Source of the DNA: Paracoccus sigandri
GTDB lineage: Bacteria > Pseudomonadota > Alphaproteobacteria > Rhodobacterales > Rhodobacteraceae
Assembly (NCBI RefSeq): GCF_003709565.1
Contig: NZ_QNRC01000005.1
Location: 62,001 to 126,000, forward strand
DNA length: 64,000 nt
Direction of reading: 5' to 3'
Each line of letters opens with the position of its first letter. Within the stretch, counting starts at the first letter, position 1. Below, piece by piece: positions 1 to 10,315 of the stretch. The notes under the pieces were generated by a model. It was not told the origin of the DNA. It saw only the letters and a program-made list of their open reading frames with translations, and made no database searches. Made by a program: the position numbers and the translations under genes.

Positions 1-1
1 C

Positions 2-952
2 GGCGTGCTGATCCGCGACCCGGCCGAGGCGGCGACGGCCTTCGGCGCCTTGATCGACAGCGGCCGCCGGCGCCTGATGGCGCTGCCGGTCGAGCGGATC
101 GGCCGCATCAGCCTCTTCGAGCCGCGCCCCGCCGATCCCGACGACGACCTGCCCGCCACCGTGGCCGAGGCGGCGACCAGCGGCCAGATCATCGCCCATT
201 TCCAGCCGCAGCTCTGCTGCAATTCCGGCCGGATCACCGGCTTCGAGGCACTTGCCCGCTGGCAGCACCCGACCCGCGGCCTGCTGGCCCCCGCCAGTTT
301 CATGCCCGGCATGAGCGAGGCCGACCACAGCGCGCTGACCCTGCGGATCCTGCGCCAGGCGCTGGCGGCGCTGAAACATTGGGACCAGGCCGGACATGAC
401 GTGCCGACCGTGTCGCTGAACATCTCGAATTGCGCGCTTGCCGATCCCGGCTTCGCGGCATCGCTGCTGTGGGAGCTGGACCGGCAAGAGGTGTCCCCGT
501 CGCGGCTGGTGCTGGAGGTGCTGGAAAGCGTCGGGCCGATCAGCAGCTCCTCGGCCGCAAGGCGGAACCTTGCGCGGCTGTCGGCGGCGGGCTGCCTGCT
601 GGACCTGGACGATTTCGGCACCGGCTATGCCAGCCTGGACGCGATCCGGCAGTTCGGCGTCCACCGCATCAAGATCGACCGCAGCTTCGTGATGGGCTGC
701 GATTGCGACCCCGCGCAGCAGCGCATGATCCTGGCGATCCTGGCCCTGGCCGAGCGGCTGGGGATCGACACCCTGGCCGAGGGGGTCGAGACGAGGGAAG
801 AGCATTCCTTCCTGGCGCAGATCGGCTGCGACCAGGTCCAGGGCTATGTGATCGCCCGGCCGATGCCGCTGGAAGAGACGCTGGCCTTCCTGCAGGACCA
901 GGAAAGCCGCGCGGCCAGGCTGCCGCCGCTGACCCGGAAAGAGGCGGGCTAG
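2..952 (+). CDS. EAL-domain cyclic-di-GMP phosphodiesterase, C-terminal part (5' truncated by window)
   Basis: The reading frame is open to the window edge, so the true start lies upstream; about 315 residues are visible. The EAL domain begins around residue 57 of the visible part. It shows the EAL triad at 81-83, the metal-binding Asn of SLNIS (139), the Glu residues of LEVLES (171, 174), the DDFGTGY motif (202-208), the Lys of KIDRSF (223) and the EGVE motif (259-262). All catalytic positions of the EAL family are therefore present, so hydrolysis of cyclic-di-GMP to pGpG is likely. What lies upstream (GGDEF, PAS or other sensor) cannot be seen. It is followed by 139 bases before yidC and is probably a separate unit. 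Confidence 0.88.
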   Translation, partial: GVLIRDPAEAATAFGALIDSGRRRLMALPVERIGRISLFEPRPADPDDDLPATVAEAATSGQIIAHFQPQLCCNSGRITGFEALARWQHPTRGLLAPASFMPGMSEADHSALTLRILRQALAALKHWDQAGHDVPTVSLNISNCALADPGFAASLLWELDRQEVSPSRLVLEVLESVGPISSSSAARRNLARLSAAGCLLDLDDFGTGYASLDAIRQFGVHRIKIDRSFVMGCDCDPAQQRMILAILALAERLGIDTLAEGVETREEHSFLAQIGCDQVQGYVIARPMPLEETLAFLQDQESRAARLPPLTRKEAG

Positions 953-1091
953 GCCCTCGCGACACGCGCCGCGGCGACGGAAATCATAAAATCCCCTTGC
1001 GTTTCGTCCCCGCGCGGGCAAATCCGCTTGACCTTTGATGGCCCCTTCTGTTGAACCGGCGCGACTGACGCGAAGACGGTGGTATCACGGA

Positions 1092-2942
1092 ATGCAAGAC
1101 AACAACCGCAATCTCATCCTGGCGACGGTGCTGTCGTTCCTGGTGATCCTTGTCTGGTACACGGTCTTCGCCCCCGAACCCGTTCCGCCGCAGCCCGACC
1201 AGCCAGCGGCGACGCAAACCGCCGACGGCACCGCCACGCCCCCGGCGGCCGATGGCGCCGCCCCCGGCGCGGACCTGGGCGAGACGGCGGCCGAGACGCC
1301 CCGCGCGGGCCGCGTCCGCATCGAATCCGCCGCGCTGTCTGGCTCGATCTCGCTGGCCGGCGGGCGGATCGACGACCTGATGCTGACCCGCTACCAGGAG
1401 ACGCTGGACACGAATTCGCCGGCCGTGCGCCTGCTGGCCCCGTCCTCCGCGACCGCCGATCCCTCGGTCGACGCGACCGGCGCGAAACCCTATTACGCCG
1501 TCTATGGCTGGACCCCCGGCGCGGGCGTTGACCCGGCGCTGGTCCCCGGCCCGGCAACGGTCTGGGAACTCGAATCGGGCGAGACGCTGGCCCCCGGCCA
1601 GCCGGTGACGCTGGTCTGGGACAATGGCGCGGGCCAAATCTTCCGCCGCGTCTTCGAGCTGGACGAGAACTACCTGTTCACCGTCTCGCAAAGCGTCGCC
1701 AACAATGCCGAGACGCCCTTCGTCGCCGCCCCCTATGGCATCATCGCCCGCCACGGCCAGCCCGACACGCAGAACTTCTTCGTGCTGCACGAGGGCGCCG
1801 TGGGCATGCATGACGGCCAGCTGGTCGAGCTGAAATACAAGAGGATCGCCGATCTCGATCCGGTCGACCGCGAGGGCCGCGCCCAGATCCTGAACGTGGA
1901 CGCCAATGGCTGGATCGGCTTCACCGATAAGTACTGGATGACCACCCTGGCCCCGGCCCCCGGCCAGTCCTTCACCGCCGTCGTGAAATATGCCGATGGC
2001 GCCGACATCTACCAGACCGAGGCGCGCTATCCGATGCAGACCGTCGCGGCGGGCGGCGAATACACCGCCAGCGGCTACCTGTTCGCGGGCGCGAAGGTCT
2101 GGGAGGTCATCCGCAGCTACGAGGAAAGCCCCGGCATCCAGCGTTTCGTCGATTCGATCGACTGGGGCTGGTTCTATTTCCTGACCAAGCCGATCTTCCG
2201 CCTGCTGCACTGGCTGCACGGCATGATCGGCAACATGGGCTGGTCGATCATCGCGCTGACCTTCATCCTGAAGCTGCTGGTCTTCCCGCTGGCGCGCAAG
2301 TCCTACATCTCGATGGCGAAGATGAAGGAATTGCAGCCCGAGATGGAGGCGATCAAGGAACGCACCGGCGACGACCGGATGAAGTTCCAGAAAGAGGTGA
2401 TGGAGCTCTACAAGAGCCAGAAGGTGAACCCCGCCGCGGGCTGCCTGCCGGTGCTGTTGCAGATCCCGATCTTCTTCGCGCTCTACAAGGTGATCTTCGT
2501 CACGATCGAGCTGCGCCACGCGCCCTGGATCGGCTGGATCCGCGACCTTGCCGCGCCCGACCCGTCCAGCCTGCTGAACCTGTTCGGGCTGCTACCTTTC
2601 GCGGCGCCGGCCCAGGGCACGCTGCTGCATTCGCTGTCGCTGCCGGTCCTGGCCATCCTGCTGGGCGTCAGCATGTGGATGCAGCAGAAGCTGAACCCGG
2701 CACCCACCGATCCGGCGCAGAAGATGATCTTCGCCTGGATGCCCTGGATCTTCATGTTCATGCTGGGCGGCTTCGCCTCGGGCCTGGTGCTCTACTGGAT
2801 CACCAACAACGTGATCACGATCTTCCAGCAATACACGATCATGTCGATGCACGGCCACCGGCCCGACCTGTTCGGCAACATCAGGTCCTCGATGCCCTCG
2901 CGGTCGCGCAAGTCGGCTCCCGGCAAGGGCAAGGGCAAGTGA
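1092..2942 (+). CDS. yidC: Membrane protein insertase YidC
   Basis: A 616-residue inner-membrane insertase that places proteins in the cytoplasmic membrane alone or with SecYEG. An N-terminal membrane anchor (residues about 8-25) is followed by a Pro/Ala-rich stretch and a periplasmic beta-domain. The conserved five-helix core starts near residue 360 with FLTKPIF and includes NPAAGCLP and the last helix with LYWITNN. The C-terminus is strongly basic (Lys/Arg/Gly), as is usual for ribosome contact. I chose the ATG at 1092 because MQDNNRN directly precedes the first membrane helix; an in-frame start at 1035 would add 19 uncharacteristic residues. The stop overlaps the GTG of the MOSC gene. rnpA and rpmH, often upstream in other bacteria, are not seen here. 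Confidence 0.97.
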   Translation: MQDNNRNLILATVLSFLVILVWYTVFAPEPVPPQPDQPAATQTADGTATPPAADGAAPGADLGETAAETPRAGRVRIESAALSGSISLAGGRIDDLMLTRYQETLDTNSPAVRLLAPSSATADPSVDATGAKPYYAVYGWTPGAGVDPALVPGPATVWELESGETLAPGQPVTLVWDNGAGQIFRRVFELDENYLFTVSQSVANNAETPFVAAPYGIIARHGQPDTQNFFVLHEGAVGMHDGQLVELKYKRIADLDPVDREGRAQILNVDANGWIGFTDKYWMTTLAPAPGQSFTAVVKYADGADIYQTEARYPMQTVAAGGEYTASGYLFAGAKVWEVIRSYEESPGIQRFVDSIDWGWFYFLTKPIFRLLHWLHGMIGNMGWSIIALTFILKLLVFPLARKSYISMAKMKELQPEMEAIKERTGDDRMKFQKEVMELYKSQKVNPAAGCLPVLLQIPIFFALYKVIFVTIELRHAPWIGWIRDLAAPDPSSLLNLFGLLPFAAPAQGTLLHSLSLPVLAILLGVSMWMQQKLNPAPTDPAQKMIFAWMPWIFMFMLGGFASGLVLYWITNNVITIFQQYTIMSMHGHRPDLFGNIRSSMPSRSRKSAPGKGKGK

Positions 2943-3691
2943 GCGCAGGGCTGGCCCATATCCGCCGCCATCCGATCAAGACGATCGGCGGCGAGGGGCT
3001 GGCCGCGACGACGCTTGCCCCGGCCCGCCGCCTGCCCGGCGACCGCGAATGGGCGGTGCTGACCGAGGCGGGCGAGCGTCATGCGGGCGAGGCCGGCGAA
3101 CCCGATCGCTGGCTGCCGAAATCCTGCTTCCTGCGCGGCGTCGCCTCGGCGCCGCTGCAGGCGGTCAGCGGCGGCTGGCGCGACGGGCGGATCGCGCTGT
3201 CCCATCCCGACCGGCCGGGAATCGATGTCGATCCGGCCAGCGAGGGCGCGCGGCTGGTCGACTGGCTGCGCCCGCTCTGGCCCGAGACGGCTCCGGCCCC
3301 GACCCGGCTGGTCCGGGGGGCGGCGATCTGGACCGACCAGAAATGGCCGTGGATCTCGATCCTGTCGCTGTCCAGCCTTGCCGAACTGGAAAGCCGCACC
3401 GGCCAGGTGCTCGGCATCGACCGCTGGCGGGGCAACCTGTGGGTCGAGGGCTGGGAGCCCTTCGCCGAACGCGCCCTGATCGGGCAGGTCATCCATGTCG
3501 GCGCGGTCGAGCTGCGCGTCACCGCCCATATCGGCCGTTGCGAGGCGACCAGCGCCAGCACCGACACCGGCCGGCGCGACATCGACATGCTTGCGACGCT
3601 GGACCGGCTTTACGGCCATACCGATTTCGGCATCTTCGCCGAGGTGGTCGAGGGCGGACGGATCGCCGTCGGCGACGCGGTGCGGACATGA
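2939..3691 (+). CDS. MOSC domain-containing protein
   Basis: A 250-residue protein with the MOSC N-terminal beta-barrel pattern (HIRRHPIKTIGGEGL near the start) and a MOSC domain toward the C-terminus. MOSC proteins bind molybdopterin cofactor or sulfur carriers; the exact reaction cannot be read from sequence. The start is GTG at 2939, overlapping the yidC stop by four bases (GTGA), and its own stop overlaps the engB start by four bases (ATGA). This tight chaining of yidC, MOSC and engB suggests one transcript with coupled translation. I do not see the conserved Cys that would make a sulfur-carrier role certain. Confidence 0.85.
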   Translation: MSAGLAHIRRHPIKTIGGEGLAATTLAPARRLPGDREWAVLTEAGERHAGEAGEPDRWLPKSCFLRGVASAPLQAVSGGWRDGRIALSHPDRPGIDVDPASEGARLVDWLRPLWPETAPAPTRLVRGAAIWTDQKWPWISILSLSSLAELESRTGQVLGIDRWRGNLWVEGWEPFAERALIGQVIHVGAVELRVTAHIGRCEATSASTDTGRRDIDMLATLDRLYGHTDFGIFAEVVEGGRIAVGDAVRT

Positions 3692-4338
3692 AGGTCGCCT
3701 TCCCCCTCGCCCCCGAACCCGAGGCCGACGTGGCCGAGGCCGCCCGCCTGCTGTTCGCGGGGCCGGTCGATTTCCTCAAGGGCGTGGTCGCCATGGACGG
3801 GCTGCCGCCCGCCGACCGCCCCGAGGTCTGCTTCGCCGGGCGCTCGAATGTCGGGAAATCCAGCCTGATCAACGCGCTGACCGGCCGCAAGGGCATTGCG
3901 CGGGCCTCGAACACGCCGGGGCGCACGCAGGAGATCAACTATTTCACCCTGGGCGATCACGGCTATCTGGTCGACCTGCCGGGCTATGGCTTCGCCAAGG
4001 CCCCGGTGGCGGTGGTCGCGAAATGGCAGGCGCTGCTGAAATCCTATCTGGCCGGCCGGCCCACGCTGCGCCGCGCCTTCTGCCTGATCGATTCGCGCCA
4101 CGGCATCAAGCCCGTGGATCACGAGATCATGACGCTGCTGGACCGCTCGGCCGTGCCCTTCCAGGTGGTGCTGACCAAGGCCGACAAGCTGGGCCCCAAT
4201 GCCATCCGCCCGGTGCTGGAGCAGGTCGAGGCCGAGCTGCAGAAGCATCCCGCCGCCTTCCCGCAGCTGGTCGTCACCTCCTCGGACAAGGGCCAGGGAA
4301 TCGCCACGCTGCGCAGCATCATCGCCGGGCTGGACTGA
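3688..4338 (+). CDS. engB: Ribosome biogenesis GTPase EngB (YihA/YsxC)
   Basis: A 216-residue GTPase needed for large ribosomal subunit assembly. The G1 motif GRSNVGKSS (about residues 51-59), the G2 threonines of NTPGRT, the G3 motif DLPGYG (about 96) and the G4 motif TKAD (about 161) are all present, followed by the G5-like TSS. Length fits the family. The ATG at 3688 overlaps the MOSC stop, and starting there keeps about 40 residues before G1, typical of alphaproteobacterial EngB. argB follows after 48 bases, so the yidC transcript may continue into it. Confidence 0.95.
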   Translation: MKVAFPLAPEPEADVAEAARLLFAGPVDFLKGVVAMDGLPPADRPEVCFAGRSNVGKSSLINALTGRKGIARASNTPGRTQEINYFTLGDHGYLVDLPGYGFAKAPVAVVAKWQALLKSYLAGRPTLRRAFCLIDSRHGIKPVDHEIMTLLDRSAVPFQVVLTKADKLGPNAIRPVLEQVEAELQKHPAAFPQLVVTSSDKGQGIATLRSIIAGLD

Positions 4339-4386
4339 TCCGCCGATGCGTCCTAGGGTCCGCCCGTCGCTTGGGGGCCTTGAAGG

Positions 4387-5301
4387 ATGAGAAAGCAGAA
4401 GATGAACCGGGACTGGATCGCCACCGCTCGCACCCTGTCGGAAGCCCTGCCCTATCTGCAGCGCTATTCGGGTGCGGTCGTCGTGGTGAAATTCGGCGGC
4501 AATGCGATGGGCGACGACCAGGCCATGGCCGAGTTCGCCCGCGACATCGTGCTGATGAAACAGGTCGGCATGAACCCGGTCGTCTGCCATGGCGGCGGCC
4601 CGATGATCAACGAATTGCTGGGCAAGCTGGGCATCGAGAGCCGCTTCGTGCGCGGCAAGCGCGTGACCACCAAGGAAACCGTCGAGGTGGTCGAGATGGT
4701 GCTGTCGGGCCTGGTCAACAAGCGCATCGTGCAGGCCATCAACGATGCCGGGGGCCGCGCGGTGGGCATCAGCGGCAAGGACGACGACATGATGGTCTGC
4801 GAGGCGGACGATCCCGAGCTGGGCTTTGTCGGCCGCCCGATCGAGATGAACGTGCAGATCATCCGCGACCTCTACAGCGCCGGGATGATCCCGGTGATCG
4901 CCCCTGTGGCCACCGGCATGGAGGATAACGAGACCTTCAACGTCAACGGCGATACCGCGGCCGGCGCCATCGCGGGCGCGCTGCGCGCCGACCGGCTGCT
5001 GCTTCTGACCGACGTGGCGGGGGTCAAGGACGGCTCGGGCGAGGTAGTGACCCAGCTGCATCCCGACCAGGTCCGCGCCATGATTGCCGAGGGCACCATC
5101 GCCGGCGGCATGATTCCCAAGACCGAGACCGCGCTGAAGGCGCTGGATGACGGCGTGCGCGCCGTGGTCATCCTCGACGGCCGGGTGCCGAATGCCTGCC
5201 TGCTGGAGCTGTTCACCGAACATGGCGCGGGCAGCCTGATCCGCTCGACCGAGCCGCGGGTGAAGCCGCGCGGATTGCGCCAGGGGGATACCGGGCTCTG
5301 A
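4387..5301 (+). CDS. argB: Acetylglutamate kinase
   Basis: A 304-residue amino-acid kinase that phosphorylates N-acetyl-L-glutamate in arginine biosynthesis. The phosphate-binding region VVKFGGNAM, the substrate loop CHGGGPM and the conserved [12 protein letters not shown] and LLLTDVAGV segments are visible. A start at 4402 (MNRDW) is an alternative to 4387. The position after engB matches the order seen in many Rhodobacterales. Arginine feedback through the N-terminal helix is known for the hexameric form of the family; the visible N-terminal extension is compatible with it, but this is inference. Confidence 0.96.
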   Translation: MRKQKMNRDWIATARTLSEALPYLQRYSGAVVVVKFGGNAMGDDQAMAEFARDIVLMKQVGMNPVVCHGGGPMINELLGKLGIESRFVRGKRVTTKETVEVVEMVLSGLVNKRIVQAINDAGGRAVGISGKDDDMMVCEADDPELGFVGRPIEMNVQIIRDLYSAGMIPVIAPVATGMEDNETFNVNGDTAAGAIAGALRADRLLLLTDVAGVKDGSGEVVTQLHPDQVRAMIAEGTIAGGMIPKTETALKALDDGVRAVVILDGRVPNACLLELFTEHGAGSLIRSTEPRVKPRGLRQGDTGL

Positions 5302-5409
5302 CGCCCGAAGACGGCAGCGGCCGGATCCTGTCAGACATGCTTGCCCCGCAGGCGGACCCTGTGGCAGGCTGCCCCGGCAACCGGCCTGGCAAATGAGGCA
5401 GAACCTTCC

Positions 5410-5928
5410 ATGACCCCGCTCGGATATCGACGCCTGATCCTGACCCGCCATGCCAAATCGGCCTGGGACGATCCGACGCTGGCCGATCACGACCGGCCGC
5501 TGAACGACCGTGGCCGCCGCGCGGCCCGCGCGCTTGGCGACTGGCTGGCCAGCCGCGGCTACGAGCCCGAGGAGGTGCTGTGTTCCTCGGCCCGTCGCAC
5601 GCAGGAGACCTGGCAGTCGGTGACCATCACGCCGCTGGAAGTGCGCCCGCTGGTCCGGGTCGAGCCCGGCCTCTACAACGCGGCGCCGGAAAAGATGCTG
5701 ACCATCCTGCGCACGGCCAGCCAGCAGACGGTGATGATGCTGGGCCACAATCCCGGCATTTCCGAGCTTGCGGCCATGCTGCCCGCGCATCCGCCGCTGG
5801 ACCCGGATTTCCGCCGCTATCCGACCGCGGCGACGCTGGTGGTGGATTTCCAGATCGACAGCTGGTCGCAGCTCGTGCCCGGCCAGGGCAGCGTGATGGA
5901 CTTCATCCGCTTCGACGGGCGCCGTTGA
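5410..5928 (+). CDS. SixA-like histidine phosphatase
   Basis: A 172-residue member of the histidine phosphatase (phosphoglycerate mutase-like) superfamily. The phospho-accepting motif appears as LTRHAKS, with RHA instead of RHG, which is typical of the SixA branch. The second catalytic His is in MLGHNPG and the conserved Arg in SSARRTQET. The ATG at 5410 places the RH motif near residue 14, as expected; an upstream in-frame start at 5341 adds residues with no family match. SixA of E. coli acts on phosphohistidine proteins, but the target here is unknown. Confidence 0.85.
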   Translation: MTPLGYRRLILTRHAKSAWDDPTLADHDRPLNDRGRRAARALGDWLASRGYEPEEVLCSSARRTQETWQSVTITPLEVRPLVRVEPGLYNAAPEKMLTILRTASQQTVMMLGHNPGISELAAMLPAHPPLDPDFRRYPTAATLVVDFQIDSWSQLVPGQGSVMDFIRFDGRR

Positions 5929-5972
5929 CGACAGCCGATGCCGTCCGGCACCCGCCCGTCGCGGGGCGCTGG

Positions 5973-7022
5973 ATGACCGGGCAAGAGTGGCCAGGGATGA
6001 ACGGGACGGACGACCACGACAGGGACCGCGCGCCTCGGGCGCAGGCGTCGGAGGCCGGGGCGAACGCGGACCAGCCCGAGGTCGTGATCCTGATGGCGAC
6101 CTATCAGGGGGCCCGCTTTCTTCAGGCGCAGCTGGACAGCATCGCCGGGCAGACCCATGCGAACTGGTCGCTGATCGCCTCGGATGACGGGTCCTCGGAC
6201 GGCAGCCGCGAGATCCTGGCGCGCTTTGCCGCCGCCCATGACGCCGGGCGCGTGACGCTGATCGAGGGGCCGCGCGCCGGCGCCACCCGCAATTTCCTGC
6301 ACCTGCTGGACGCCGCGCCCGGGGACCGCATCCTCGGCTTCTGCGACCAGGACGATGTCTGGCTGCCGGGGAAACTGGCGCGGGCGGTCTCGGCGCTGCG
6401 TGCCTGCGATGGCGCCGCACATTATGCCGCCCGGACGGTGATCTGCGACGAGGAGTTGCGCCCGGTGACGGAATCGCGGCATTTCGGGCGCCCCTTCGGC
6501 TTCCGCAACGCCCTGATCCAGGCCTGCATGGCCGGCAATGCCTCGGTCTTCAACGCCGAGGCCGCGCGGATCCTGAAGGCGGGCGCCGCTGCCGCCGCGC
6601 AGGCGCGGATCGTCTCTCATGACTGGTGGGCCTATCAGCTTCTGTCCGGTTCCGGCGCGCAGATCCTGCGCGATGCCGAGCCGGTGCTACTGTATCGCCA
6701 GCACGGGCGAAGCGAGATGGGCCGGAACGACACCGCCCGCGCCATGGCCAGGCGCTTCGGGATGCTGTTCGCGGGCGATTTCGGCAGGTGGCTGCGGGCG
6801 AACCACCTGGCACTGTCCGGCGCCGAGACCCTGACCGCCGCGAATCGCGCCCTGCTGGCAGAGTTCGGCGAGGCGCTGTTCCTGCCCGGCCCGCAGGCCG
6901 CGCGGGCGCTGCGGCGCCTTGGCCTCTATCGCCATACGCGGCCCGGCACGCTGGCCTTCTATGCCGCGGCGGCGGCGGGGCGGCTGCGTCAGCCGCGCTC
7001 GGAGGCCAGCCTCACCAGATAG
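5973..7022 (+). CDS. Family 2 glycosyltransferase, possible rhamnosyltransferase
   Basis: A 349-residue GT-A fold transferase. After a polar N-terminal tail of about 30 residues the domain opens with [14 protein letters not shown], followed by [15 protein letters not shown] and a metal-binding CDQDDVW (the DxD-type segment), all typical of GT2 enzymes acting on lipopolysaccharide or capsule. A start at 5997 is an alternative. The gene converges on rmlA and overlaps its 3' end by 34 bases. Beside a complete dTDP-rhamnose set, use of dTDP-L-rhamnose as donor is a reasonable guess, but the sequence alone does not prove the donor or acceptor. Confidence 0.82.
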   Translation: MTGQEWPGMNGTDDHDRDRAPRAQASEAGANADQPEVVILMATYQGARFLQAQLDSIAGQTHANWSLIASDDGSSDGSREILARFAAAHDAGRVTLIEGPRAGATRNFLHLLDAAPGDRILGFCDQDDVWLPGKLARAVSALRACDGAAHYAARTVICDEELRPVTESRHFGRPFGFRNALIQACMAGNASVFNAEAARILKAGAAAAAQARIVSHDWWAYQLLSGSGAQILRDAEPVLLYRQHGRSEMGRNDTARAMARRFGMLFAGDFGRWLRANHLALSGAETLTAANRALLAEFGEALFLPGPQAARALRRLGLYRHTRPGTLAFYAAAAAGRLRQPRSEASLTR

Positions 7023-7870
7023 CTGCCATAGTCGTTCTTGGAATATTGCGCCGCGCGTTCCCGCAGGTCATCGGCGCTGATCCAGCCGGCGTCGAAGGCA
7101 ATCTCCTCGGGGCAGCCGGTCTGCAGGCCCTGGCGGTTTTCCAGCGTCCGCACGAAATTCCCGGCATCCAGAAGGCTGGCATGGGTACCCGTGTCCAGCC
7201 AGGCGAAGCCGCGCCCCATCAGCTCGACATCCAGCATCCCCTCGGCAAGGTAGCTTTCCAGAAGCGTGACGATCTCCAGCTCGCCCCGCTCGGACGGCTT
7301 GACCTGCCGCGCCCGTTCCGGCGCCGTCCCGTCCAGGAAATAGAGCCCGGTGACGGCATAGTTCGAGGGCGGCTCTTTCGGCTTCTCGATGATCGAGCGG
7401 ACCCGCCCCTGGCCGTCAAAATCCACGACGCCATAGCGTTCCGGGTCGCTGACGCGATAGCCGAAGACGGTGCCGCCGGCGGGCCGCTGGTCGGCGGCCT
7501 TCAGCAGCAGCGGCAGCCCGTGCCCGAAGAAGATGTTGTCGCCCAGCACCATCGCCGAAGGCGCGCCGGCCAGAAAATCCTCGGCCAGCAGATAGGCCTG
7601 GGCCAGCCCGTCGGGCGAGGGCTGCACGATCCACTCGAAGCGCAGGCCCCACTGGCTGCCGTCGCCCAAGAGGCGCTGGAACTGCGCCTGATCCTCGGGC
7701 GTGGTGATGATGGCGATGTCGCGGATGCCGGCCAGCATCAGCACCGTGATCGGGTAATAGATCATCGGCTTGTCATAGAGCGGCAGCAGCTGCTTCGACA
7801 CGCCCATGGTGATCGGATAGAGCCGCGTCCCCGATCCGCCCGCCAGAATGATGCCCTTGCGCTGAGTCAT
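6989..7870 (-). CDS. rmlA: Glucose-1-phosphate thymidylyltransferase RmlA
   Basis: A 293-residue nucleotidyltransferase making dTDP-glucose, the first step of dTDP-L-rhamnose synthesis. The signature [14 protein letters not shown] and the following [15 protein letters not shown] are intact, with LGDNIFFG and the C-terminal tail SKNDYGSYL also typical. Its ATG overlaps the rmlD stop by four bases. It is the last gene of the rmlC-rmlB-rmlD-rmlA operon and its end overlaps the convergent glycosyltransferase gene. Confidence 0.97.
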   Translation of the reverse strand: MTQRKGIILAGGSGTRLYPITMGVSKQLLPLYDKPMIYYPITVLMLAGIRDIAIITTPEDQAQFQRLLGDGSQWGLRFEWIVQPSPDGLAQAYLLAEDFLAGAPSAMVLGDNIFFGHGLPLLLKAADQRPAGGTVFGYRVSDPERYGVVDFDGQGRVRSIIEKPKEPPSNYAVTGLYFLDGTAPERARQVKPSERGELEIVTLLESYLAEGMLDVELMGRGFAWLDTGTHASLLDAGNFVRTLENRQGLQTGCPEEIAFDAGWISADDLRERAAQYSKNDYGSYLVRLASERG

Positions 7871-8721
7871 GCGGTTCTCTCCAGTTCGGCCAATACCTCG
7901 TCCAGGCCCCTGCGCCAGTCCGGGCGCGGGATGCCGAAATCGCGTTCGATCCGGGTGCAATCCAGCCGCGAATTCAGCGGGCGCCGCGCCGGGGTGGGGT
8001 AATCCGCCGTCGCGATGGGGGTAATCCTGACCGACATGGCGCTGCGGGCGAAGATCTCGGCGGCGAAATCGGCCCAGCTGGCATCCGGCGTCCCCGAGAA
8101 GTGATAGATGCCGCCGCCCGTGCCGGCCTGCATCGCGCGGGCCATGACCAGCAGCGCCTCGGCGATGGCCCCCGCCGGGGTCGGGCCGCCGGTCTGATCG
8201 GCGACGATCGACAGCGCGTCGCGTTCCGCCCCCAGCCGCAGCATGGTCTTGACGAAATTCGCGCCATGGGCCGAAAAGACCCAGGAGGTGCGCAGGACGG
8301 CCCATTGCCCGCCCGCCTCGGCGACGCCGCGCTCGCCGGCCAGCTTGGTCGCCCCGTAGACGCCCAGGGGGCCGGTCGCGTCATCCTCGCGCCAGGGTCG
8401 GTCGCCCGAGCCGTCGAAGACGTAATCGGTCGAGACATGCAGGAAGGGCACGCCCAGTTCTGCCGCCGCTCGCGCCATGGCCGCGGGGGCGGCGGCATTC
8501 ACCAGCCGCGCGGCCTCGGCCTCGCTTTCCGCGCGATCCACGGCGGTATGGGCGGCGGCATTGATGATCGCCGCCGGCGCATGGGCGCGGATCGCCGCCG
8601 CACAGCTTTCGGGATCGGTCAGATCCGCCGCCTCGCGGCCCAGAAACAGCGCCTCGGGCGCCCGCCGGGCCAGTTCCCGCGCCACCTGCCCGGTGCGTCC
8701 GAAGACCAGCAGCCCGCGCAT
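7867..8721 (-). CDS. rmlD: dTDP-4-dehydrorhamnose reductase RmlD
   Basis: A 284-residue short-chain dehydrogenase-type enzyme for the final reduction to dTDP-L-rhamnose. It shows the nucleotide-binding FGRTGQVA near the start, [13 protein letters not shown], the segment STDYVFDG and the catalytic YGATKLAGE. The ATG at 8721 shares one base with the rmlB stop and lies right before the Rossmann fold; the longer open frame upstream belongs to the rmlB region. Coupled translation with its neighbours is likely. Confidence 0.96.
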   Translation of the reverse strand: MRGLLVFGRTGQVARELARRAPEALFLGREAADLTDPESCAAAIRAHAPAAIINAAAHTAVDRAESEAEAARLVNAAAPAAMARAAAELGVPFLHVSTDYVFDGSGDRPWREDDATGPLGVYGATKLAGERGVAEAGGQWAVLRTSWVFSAHGANFVKTMLRLGAERDALSIVADQTGGPTPAGAIAEALLVMARAMQAGTGGGIYHFSGTPDASWADFAAEIFARSAMSVRITPIATADYPTPARRPLNSRLDCTRIERDFGIPRPDWRRGLDEVLAELERTA

Positions 8722-9758
8722 CAGCCCTGCCCCAGCCGCTTGCCCACGCCCTCGCGCGACAGAAGCGGCTGCCACCAGTCGCGATTGTCCAGATACCATT
8801 CGACGGTGCGCCGCAGCCCCTCCTCGACCGTGACCGAGGGCCGCCAGCCCAGTTCCTCGCGGATGCGGGTCGGGTCGATGGCATAGCGCCGGTCATGGCC
8901 CGGCCGGTCGGTCACGAAGCTGATCAGCCGGTCGTGGGGCGCGCCCTGGGGGTGAAGATCGTCCATATGGGCGCAGATGGTGCGCACAAGATCTATGTTC
9001 TTGGCCTCGTTCTCGCCGCCGATATTGTAGCTGCGGCCGATCTGCCCCTGTTCCACGACCAGCAGCAGCGCATCGGCGTGATCCTCGACATAGAGCCAGT
9101 CGCGGACATTGCCGCCATCGCCATAGACCGGGATCGGCTGGCCGGCCAGGGCCTTCAGGATCACCACCGGGACCAGCTTCTCGGGGAAGTGATAGGGGCC
9201 GTAATTGTTCGAGCAATTGGTCAGCACGACCGGCAGGCCATAGGTCTCGTGCCAGGCGCGGGCCAGGTGGTCCGACCCCGCCTTGCTGGCCGAATAGGGG
9301 CTGCGCGGGTCATAGGGCGTTTCTTCCGTGAACTGCCCGGTCTCGCCCAGGGAACCGAAGACCTCGTCGGTCGAGATATGGTGGAAGCGGAAGGTCTCGG
9401 GCCGGCCCTGCGCGGTCCACCACTGGCGGGCGGCCTCCAGCATGTTGAAGGTGCCGATCACGTTGGTCTCGATGAAGGCCGCCGGCCCGTCGATCGAGCG
9501 GTCCACATGGCTTTCGGCCGCCAGATGCATCACCACGTCGGGCCGATGCGCCGCGAAGATCCGGTCCAGCGCCGCGCGGTCCCGGATATCGGCCTGCTCG
9601 AAGCTGTAGAGCGGGCTGCCTGCCACCGGCGCGACGTTTTCCAGGTTGGCGGCATAGGTCAGCGCATCCAGGTTGACGACCTCGTGCCCCCGCGTCACCG
9701 CAAGCCGCACGACGGCCGAACCGATGAAGCCCGCCCCGCCCGTCACCAGAATCTTCAT
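8721..9758 (-). CDS. rmlB: dTDP-glucose 4,6-dehydratase RmlB
   Basis: A 345-residue extended short-chain dehydrogenase that oxidises and dehydrates dTDP-glucose. The NAD-binding [11 protein letters not shown] begins at residue 7, [12 protein letters not shown] and [10 protein letters not shown] follow, and the catalytic [11 protein letters not shown] is present. The start at 9758 (MKILVTGG) overlaps the rmlC stop by four bases. Length matches the family. Confidence 0.97.
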   Translation of the reverse strand: MKILVTGGAGFIGSAVVRLAVTRGHEVVNLDALTYAANLENVAPVAGSPLYSFEQADIRDRAALDRIFAAHRPDVVMHLAAESHVDRSIDGPAAFIETNVIGTFNMLEAARQWWTAQGRPETFRFHHISTDEVFGSLGETGQFTEETPYDPRSPYSASKAGSDHLARAWHETYGLPVVLTNCSNNYGPYHFPEKLVPVVILKALAGQPIPVYGDGGNVRDWLYVEDHADALLLVVEQGQIGRSYNIGGENEAKNIDLVRTICAHMDDLHPQGAPHDRLISFVTDRPGHDRRYAIDPTRIREELGWRPSVTVEEGLRRTVEWYLDNRDWWQPLLSREGVGKRLGQG

Positions 9759-10315
9759 GCGCTTTCTCCGTAAGCGAAGGGCGATTGCCAGTCGCCGAAG
9801 GGCGTCGCCGCGCGGTCCTTGTCCGACAGATGCGGCGCCTCCACGTTCCAGTCGATGTCCAGGCTGTCCCACAGGACCGCCCCGTCGCTGGCGCGATCAT
9901 AATGCGCCGTGCATTTGTAGATGATTTCCGTATCCGGCTCGCATGTGACGAAGCCGTGCAGGAAACCGGCGGGAATCCACAGTTGCCGGCCGTTTTCATG
10001 GGAAAGCTCGACCGCGACCCATTGGCCGTAATGGGGGCTGCCCCGGCGCGCATCGACGGCCACGTCCAGCAGCCTGCCACGCCCGCAGCGGACCAGCTTG
10101 CCCTGGGCATGGGGCGGCGACTGGTAATGCAAGCCGCGCAGCGTGCCGGTCTGATGCGACATCGAGTGATTGTCCTGCACGAAGTCCGGCAGCTCCAGCC
10201 CCGCCTCGGCCAGGGCCCGGCGATTCCAGCTTTCGGAAAAGAATCCGCGCGAATCGCCATGCCTGGCCGGCGTGATGATGACGACCCCAGGCAGATCCGT
10301 GTTTTCGATTTTCAT
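9755..10315 (-). CDS. rmlC: dTDP-4-dehydrorhamnose 3,5-epimerase RmlC
   Basis: A 186-residue cupin-fold epimerase. [10 protein letters not shown], the DNHSMS segment, GTLRGLHYQ and the catalytic His/Asp neighbourhood [11 protein letters not shown] are typical of RmlC. I chose the ATG at 10315 (MKIENTD); an in-frame ATG four codons upstream is possible. This is the first gene of the rml operon. The region before it carries a 15-base palindrome (10350-10364) that may be an operator. Confidence 0.95.
   Translation of the reverse strand: MKIENTDLPGVVIITPARHGDSRGFFSESWNRRALAEAGLELPDFVQDNHSMSHQTGTLRGLHYQSPPHAQGKLVRCGRGRLLDVAVDARRGSPHYGQWVAVELSHENGRQLWIPAGFLHGFVTCEPDTEIIYKCTAHYDRASDGAVLWDSLDIDWNVEAPHLSDKDRAATPFGDWQSPFAYGESA

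Noticed and set aside
3610..6420. A 936-codon open frame on the minus strand opposite engB, argB and the SixA-like gene
   Set aside because: High GC leaves long antisense frames; the plus strand encodes well-recognised proteins with all motifs.
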